Assembly (NCBI GenBank): GCA_027080135.1
Contig: JALWUJ010000161.1
Location: forward strand, 1-37,122
Direction: 5' to 3'
DNA: 37,122 bases
DNA from: Flavobacteriaceae bacterium
Lineage (GTDB): Bacteria; Bacteroidota; Bacteroidia; Flavobacteriales; Flavobacteriaceae
How positions within the stretch are numbered: position 1 is the stretch's first letter; every line of letters starts with the position of its first letter. The position numbers and the translations under genes were made by a program. The notes beneath the pieces were generated by a model, which searched no databases, was not told the origin of the DNA, and worked only from the letters and a program-made list of their open reading frames with translations. This document shows, piece after piece, positions 32,525-37,122 of this stretch.

Positions 32525-34933
32525 TTAAAACTTATAACTAACCGCAGCAATAAAATTAAGCCCTGGAGCAGCCAGACCAGAAGAATAGGTTCGATACCGT
32601 TGGTTGGTTATGTTTTCTAAAGTTGCATTAATTTGAAAGGCTTTTGAAATCTGATATTGTGCGCTAAAATTTAAAGTGTACCAAGAAGGTGAATAGGGAT
32701 TTCCGTTTTTATCTAAAGCGTATAAATGAGGTTTGTTTTGTTCGCCTGGCGCTAAGTCTTCAAAACTAAACTCCCCGTTATATTCTGCAAAAACATCTAG
32801 TTTTAGTTTGTTGAATTTCCACGTTAAATGAGTGTTTCCAAATTGTGGTGCCACGTGGCGTACTGCTACGCGAGATCCGTCCTCTTCTTCTTGAAAACCA
32901 TCGGTAATATTATATTGTGAAGTCAATTGTACGTTTTTAGAAAAATTGATTTCAACTCCTGCTTCAAAACCATAAATTTCAGCTTTTCCTCCATTTTGTA
33001 TGGCTTGTACTTTGCTTAATTCTCCTTGATACATAATTTCGGTTTGACCGTTGATACTAAAATCTCTTCGTACCAAAGCATCTTCTAAAAAGGTCATATA
33101 GCCAGCAAAATCAAAAACAACTACATTTTCAAAATTTAAAGTGGCTGCTATTTCGCCATTATAAGCATATTCTGGTTTTAAGTCAGGGTTGGGTACGACC
33201 ACAGACCCAGGCTCAGAATCGAAAATCTTCCCTACATCGTCCACATTCGGTGCTCTAAAAGCTGTTGAAAAATTGAATCGCCAACCTAAAATATTACTTG
33301 CTTGCCAGTTAATCCCAGCGCTTCCAGTTAAAGCTCCTGTATTGATATCTGCTTCCGTAAAAGGAAAATCGTAATATGGAGTGTCAAAATCGGCGTATAA
33401 TAAAATATAGTTATATCGCAATCCTGCTTGTATTGAAAGAGTTTCAGTTAATTTAGATTGCAAACTCGCATAAGCTGCCATCGATTGCCAAGTAGAACCA
33501 TCTGGGTATCGTGAGGCGGTTTCGGAAGTATCGCCATTAAAAATATCGGTTTTCTTTCCGCTGGAATTTACTTTGTTATAAATATATTCAACTCCATAAA
33601 ACAATTTGCTTTTTCCAAACTTTTTTATAAAATCCAATGCTGATGTATAAGCATCTACTTTCTCTTGGGTTTCGTATAAAATAGTATCTTCAAAAGCCCG
33701 GTCTTTTCTTCCTTCTTTAAAATTTTGATACGATAAAGTCAAAATACTTTTGTCGTAAAAAGTAGTTCCGTTGTGAGTAATTTCAAGATTTCCATTTATC
33801 CATTCTTGTGGGGTATAATCCCAAACTGCCGATCTAAATTCACCGTTTTTCTTTCTTATTAAACGATCGTAACGAGAGTAATCGCTAGTAGTTGTATAAA
33901 ACAATCCTAAATTGAAGTCCCAATTTTCAGTTGGCATATACCTAATTTTCTGCATCGCATTAATTTGGTTATAACCTGTAGGTACTTGCACTCTTGGATC
34001 ATCATTTTCAATAACCGTATCTACACCATCGATGGTTTCTACATATTGGGGTCGTAAATAATCGTCTGGACCGTATTTCCCCATTTTTAAATCTCCAAAA
34101 TCTGTATAGGAAACACTGGTTAAAAATGCCCATTCTTTCAGCCCTATATTAAAATCTACATGACCTGTTTTTTCATTACTTGCCGTTGCATATCTTATTG
34201 TTGAATTTCCTGAAAATGAAGTTCCTTCTTCAAAAGAGAATTTGGCGTTTTTAGTGTAAAAATTCATAACGCCACCAATGGCATCACTTCCATAAACCAC
34301 CGATCCTGGTCCTAAAATTACTTCGGTATGTTCTATTGAGAAAGGATCGATTGAAATAACACTTTGTACATTTCCTCCTCTAAAAATTGCATTATTAAAC
34401 CTTACTCCATCTACTGTAATTAATAATCTATTGGTTGAAAAACCACGAATAATAGGACTTCCTCCACCTAACTGACTCTTCTGAACAAAGACATTTCCGC
34501 TGCTTTCTAGCAAATCTGCTGAAGTTTGTGGATTGGAAAACATAATATCTTCACTGGTAATACTCACAATTTTTTGAGGAATATCTTCTTTATTTTGTTT
34601 GAATTTTGAAACCGAAAGAATAACTTCTTCCAAAGTACTAGTGTCTATTTGTAGTTGTACTTTGTTATTAGATTCTAAAATTTGTTCTTTTGATATTGTG
34701 ATAATAACATGAGAGATGTGTTGAAATGTAATTTTTTCGTTTTTTAAAAATTTTGAAATCTCTACATATCCATCAAAATCTGAAATTTCAGATTTAGATT
34801 TATCCTCGTTAAAAACTGCAACACCAGAGATAGGTTCTTGAGTTTCTTTCTCAATAATTTGAATTTTTTGAGCGGTTAAAGAAATAAAAAAAAGGATAAA
34901 AAAAAGAAAGAATATGGGCAGTTTTTTGCTCAT
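32525..34933 (-). CDS. TonB-dependent outer-membrane receptor (heme/hemoglobin-receptor-like)
   Basis: The 802-residue protein has a signal peptide (MSKKLPIFFLFFILFFISLTAQ), a carboxypeptidase-like N-terminal domain (PISGVAVFNEDKSKSEISDFDGYVEI), a plug domain (IPQKIVSITSEDI, GGGSPIIRGFSTNRLLITVDGVRFNNA, GSVVYGSDAIGGVMNF) and a 22-strand-type barrel ending in aromatic FIAAVSYKF. The barrel motif VVVPNPDLKPEYAYNGE is typical. The general look fits heme or hemoglobin receptors, but no ligand can be fixed. It overlaps recO by four bases (ATGA). Confidence 0.93.
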   Translation of the reverse strand: MSKKLPIFFLFFILFFISLTAQKIQIIEKETQEPISGVAVFNEDKSKSEISDFDGYVEISKFLKNEKITFQHISHVIITISKEQILESNNKVQLQIDTSTLEEVILSVSKFKQNKEDIPQKIVSITSEDIMFSNPQTSADLLESSGNVFVQKSQLGGGSPIIRGFSTNRLLITVDGVRFNNAIFRGGNVQSVISIDPFSIEHTEVILGPGSVVYGSDAIGGVMNFYTKNAKFSFEEGTSFSGNSTIRYATASNEKTGHVDFNIGLKEWAFLTSVSYTDFGDLKMGKYGPDDYLRPQYVETIDGVDTVIENDDPRVQVPTGYNQINAMQKIRYMPTENWDFNLGLFYTTTSDYSRYDRLIRKKNGEFRSAVWDYTPQEWINGNLEITHNGTTFYDKSILTLSYQNFKEGRKDRAFEDTILYETQEKVDAYTSALDFIKKFGKSKLFYGVEYIYNKVNSSGKKTDIFNGDTSETASRYPDGSTWQSMAAYASLQSKLTETLSIQAGLRYNYILLYADFDTPYYDFPFTEADINTGALTGSAGINWQASNILGWRFNFSTAFRAPNVDDVGKIFDSEPGSVVVPNPDLKPEYAYNGEIAATLNFENVVVFDFAGYMTFLEDALVRRDFSINGQTEIMYQGELSKVQAIQNGGKAEIYGFEAGVEINFSKNVQLTSQYNITDGFQEEEDGSRVAVRHVAPQFGNTHLTWKFNKLKLDVFAEYNGEFSFEDLAPGEQNKPHLYALDKNGNPYSPSWYTLNFSAQYQISKAFQINATLENITNQRYRTYSSGLAAPGLNFIAAVSYKF

Positions 34934-35649
34934 TCAAAAAGTTGGTTTAACACTAATAATGACTTTGGTTTTTTAAAACCGTGCAAATGTAATTGATAAT
35001 ATTGCAACATCAAATTTAGTACATTGGATCGTTGGTTTTTTTTTAGTTTTATTTGTGATATTGCATCAAAATCTATGCCGAAAAACTCTTTTAAATTTAC
35101 AACAACACTACCAGTTTCACAGAATTTTCCGGTATTAAAGTTTTGAAAATTACCTTCCACTAAATTAAAGTAAGGCTTGTTTGTTGAAGAACTATCTGGA
35201 AAAAATCCTAAATATTTGCTTAATTTTAATAAAAACAGAATATGAAAATTAGCAATTTCTGAATTACTATCTAGCCAAATGAAGGCGTTTTCTAAAAATT
35301 GAAATAAAGTTGAATCTTCTTCTTCTTGAGTAATTGAATTTGAAAGTATTTCAGCCATAAATATAACCAAGGTACTTTTTAATATATTGGTATGAAGTGA
35401 TTTGTATAAAAAAGACAATTTAACTTCTCTTATACTTTCTAAAGTACCTTTGTCTTTATGATTTGCTTCAATTTCAATAAGAGTTAATGGTTGAAAATAA
35501 GAAACCTTTAGTTTTCCTTTTTTGGATTTCAGGATTCTTCGGAGTAAATAGGTTTTCAATCCCGATGATTGGGTATAACATTTTACAATAAGGTCTGATT
35601 CGCCATATTTTATAGTTGAAAATACAATGGCTTTGGTGTTAACAATCAT
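34930..35649 (-). CDS. recO: DNA repair protein RecO
   Basis: RecO loads RecA onto SSB-coated DNA in the RecFOR pathway. The 239-residue protein opens with the RecO OB fold (VNTKAIVFSTIKYGESDLIVKCYTQSSGLKTYLLRR), followed by the helical domain (FMAEILSNSITQEEEDSTLFQFLENAFIWLD, LLKLSKYLGFFPD). Length and order are normal for Bacteroidota. It is sandwiched by overlaps: one base with porZ upstream (TAATG) and four bases with the TonB receptor downstream. Confidence 0.95.
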   Translation of the reverse strand: MIVNTKAIVFSTIKYGESDLIVKCYTQSSGLKTYLLRRILKSKKGKLKVSYFQPLTLIEIEANHKDKGTLESIREVKLSFLYKSLHTNILKSTLVIFMAEILSNSITQEEEDSTLFQFLENAFIWLDSNSEIANFHILFLLKLSKYLGFFPDSSSTNKPYFNLVEGNFQNFNTGKFCETGSVVVNLKEFFGIDFDAISQIKLKKNQRSNVLNLMLQYYQLHLHGFKKPKSLLVLNQLFE

Positions 35650-37122
35650 TATCTAATAATCATAATTTTTGCTACCTTGGTTAGAAGATTATCGTCTGAT
35701 GTTATTAAAACCAAATATACTCCCGAAGCTACTCTATATTTTCCAAAAGCAGTGGTATCCCACTGTACGCTACCTCCTTCCGAGGTAGTTTCAAAAACCA
35801 GATTTCCAGTAATGTCAGTAATTTTTACATTTGCCTTGGCAGTAAGACCTTCGATAGTTACATTTCCTAAGAACTCAGGACGTACGGGGTTAGGGTAAGC
35901 AAAAACATTTTCCAAATCGTCTTGCGGTGCGGTTGAAGTTCCCTTATAAGCTACTAAACCATTTAGAGTAGCAAAATAAACAACTCCATTAGAGCTATCT
36001 ATGGCTATATCTTGAACATTATCTGAGGGTAAAGGCGAGTTGTCTGAGGTAAATCTTAAAAGAGTTTCTTGTCCGTTTGATGAGAGGTAAAACACTCCAG
36101 ATGTGGCAGTAGAAATCCATTTATTATTGGAACCATCAACTACAATATCTGTAATGGACTGTTCAAACAAAAGTTCTTGGGCTACACCGTCTTGTTCAAT
36201 AATAATTGCTTGGGTATCTGTATCTGTTCCTTCATCAAAAAAATCTCCTACAGAGTTTAAAACTCTTAAACCTCTTAGGGTTCCTATCCACAAACGATTT
36301 TGTTTATCAAAAGCCACAGCTCTTACGTTGGCACTAGGTAAATTTCCTGTCCCAACACCTTCACCAATTTTATAAGAATTATTAGAAGAAGGGTCATATC
36401 CTGCTAATCCTGTATCAACTGCACCAAAAAAACAATAACCTTCTCTACTTATTGCTAATTTACTTAAAGCACTTTCTTCTTCAGCATCAATATCTGAAAG
36501 GTCTATTACTTCAAATTGTCCTTCAGGAGAAAGTTTGATAAGTCCTTCGTTAGTTCTAGACTGTAAAAACCATAAGTTTCCTTCTCTATCAAACTCTGAC
36601 CCATATAGTCTAATACCAAGGGCTTCATTTCCACCTGGAATATCTAATGGACTATTGGTTTGGTTATATAAAATGGAGGGTGTTTGGTTATCTATTTTTA
36701 ATAATCCTTTTTGATAGGAGCTCATATAAACTTCTCTAAAATTATCTGGATTTATTTTTACAAAAGAAAGATCGTTTACATCTTCAACACCTAATTCTTC
36801 CTGTAGGCTTTCATAATCAATATTCGTCCAAGTTTCGTTTCTTAAATTGCTGATTCCTTTTCTTGTTAAGGGGTATGGATTAAAGAAGACATCAAAATCT
36901 CCATAAGCAACCCAAAGTTGTCCAGGTGAAGCATCTATTGCAAAAGGTTGATTAAAAAGAGGACCTTCTGGTAAGACTTGATCTGCACTGTTTGTACCAA
37001 AAGGAACTACTAGCATACCATCTTCTTCGGTTCCTAGGTAAAACACATTATTGAAAGCTAATCCAGACTGTAAAACAAAATCGAAATCTGGTAAGGTATT
37101 TACACTAGAAATTAAATTAAAC
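35649..37122 (-). CDS. porZ: type IX secretion component PorZ, C-terminal part (5' end outside window)
   Basis: The track starts at an internal GTG (37046), but the frame is open to the window edge (FNLISSVNTLPDFDFVLQSG), so the gene is 5'-truncated here. It carries two-component-regulator-type propeller repeats (NLWFLQSRTNEGLIKL, NRLWIGTLRGLRVLN, NKWISTATSGVFYL, GVVYFATLNGLVAY) and a C-terminal domain of the T9SS sorting type (NVFAYPNPVRPEFLGNVTIEG ... ASGVYLVLITSD ... KVAKIMIIR). PorZ helps attach anionic sugar to T9SS cargo at the cell surface. Linkage with recO is the usual Bacteroidota arrangement and supports the name. Confidence 0.9.
   Translation of the reverse strand, partial: FNLISSVNTLPDFDFVLQSGLAFNNVFYLGTEEDGMLVVPFGTNSADQVLPEGPLFNQPFAIDASPGQLWVAYGDFDVFFNPYPLTRKGISNLRNETWTNIDYESLQEELGVEDVNDLSFVKINPDNFREVYMSSYQKGLLKIDNQTPSILYNQTNSPLDIPGGNEALGIRLYGSEFDREGNLWFLQSRTNEGLIKLSPEGQFEVIDLSDIDAEEESALSKLAISREGYCFFGAVDTGLAGYDPSSNNSYKIGEGVGTGNLPSANVRAVAFDKQNRLWIGTLRGLRVLNSVGDFFDEGTDTDTQAIIIEQDGVAQELLFEQSITDIVVDGSNNKWISTATSGVFYLSSNGQETLLRFTSDNSPLPSDNVQDIAIDSSNGVVYFATLNGLVAYKGTSTAPQDDLENVFAYPNPVRPEFLGNVTIEGLTAKANVKITDITGNLVFETTSEGGSVQWDTTAFGKYRVASGVYLVLITSDDNLLTKVAKIMIIR

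Overview
The window looks like a chromosomal segment from a member of the Flavobacteriaceae (Bacteroidota). The DNA is AT-rich. Several promoters carry the Bacteroidota -7 box TAnnTTTG. The protein set is typical of the group: PorZ of the type IX secretion system next to recO, a TonB-dependent receptor, a MoaC-MoaB fusion, and S9 peptidases. No tRNA, rRNA, CRISPR array, integrase or complete insertion sequence was seen. Both ends cut through genes.

Layout. (1) 3-1103: the 3' part of an unrecognised gene carrying an embedded pyruvate-dehydrogenase-type lipoyl domain. (2) 1240-8578: a complete molybdenum-cofactor set, moeA-modE-tauE/safE-mobA-moaD-moeB(rhodanese)-moaE-moaC/B-moaA. It opens with a promoter overlapped by a ModE-like operator, and its gaps are filled with repeated palindromic modules. 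(3) 8968-14794: an unrecognised 601-residue protein (TIM-barrel-like, Cys-rich), then norQ, norD, a small lipoprotein, and norE-like and norF-like membrane genes. This is a nitric-oxide-reductase maturation cluster, but norB and norC are not in the window. (4) 15000-21320: rrf2 and an ADP-forming acyl-CoA synthetase, divergent from a beta-eliminating lyase whose residues point to tyrosine phenol-lyase rather than tryptophanase, then a DPP-IV-type peptidase. (5) 21415-23956 (minus): a His-rich heme-copper-oxidase-like membrane protein, the di-iron Fe-S repair protein RIC, and a tail-less SSB. (6) 24437-27415: an APC permease and two YeeE/YedE sulfur-transport half-genes. (7) 27717-31720: class III ribonucleotide reductase (nrdG-nrdD), an APS-reductase-type CysH protein and a sugar-nucleotide epimerase. 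(8) 31710-37122 (minus): a hypothetical exported protein, then the overlapping porZ-recO-TonB-receptor operon.

Much of 1-30 kb fits one theme: living with little oxygen and with nitrogen oxides. It covers Moco for a molybdoenzyme such as nitrate reductase (encoded elsewhere), NO reductase maturation, repair of NO-damaged Fe-S centres, oxygen-independent dNTP synthesis, and amino-acid breakdown with ATP made by an ADP-forming synthetase. Three regulatory motifs found by eye tie parts together: a ModE-type operator on moeA; the palindrome AAAGAY-N6-RTCTTT (or its 5-nt core) before the 601-aa gene, norQ and ric; and an identical 13-mer, ACAATTGTCATAT, at identical spacing from the -7 box of both the lyase gene and the first yeeE gene.

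The best candidates for something undescribed are the 601-aa protein with its regulatory sites, the lipoyl-domain protein at the left edge, and the membrane protein next to ric. All names rest on reading motifs by eye; no search was run.
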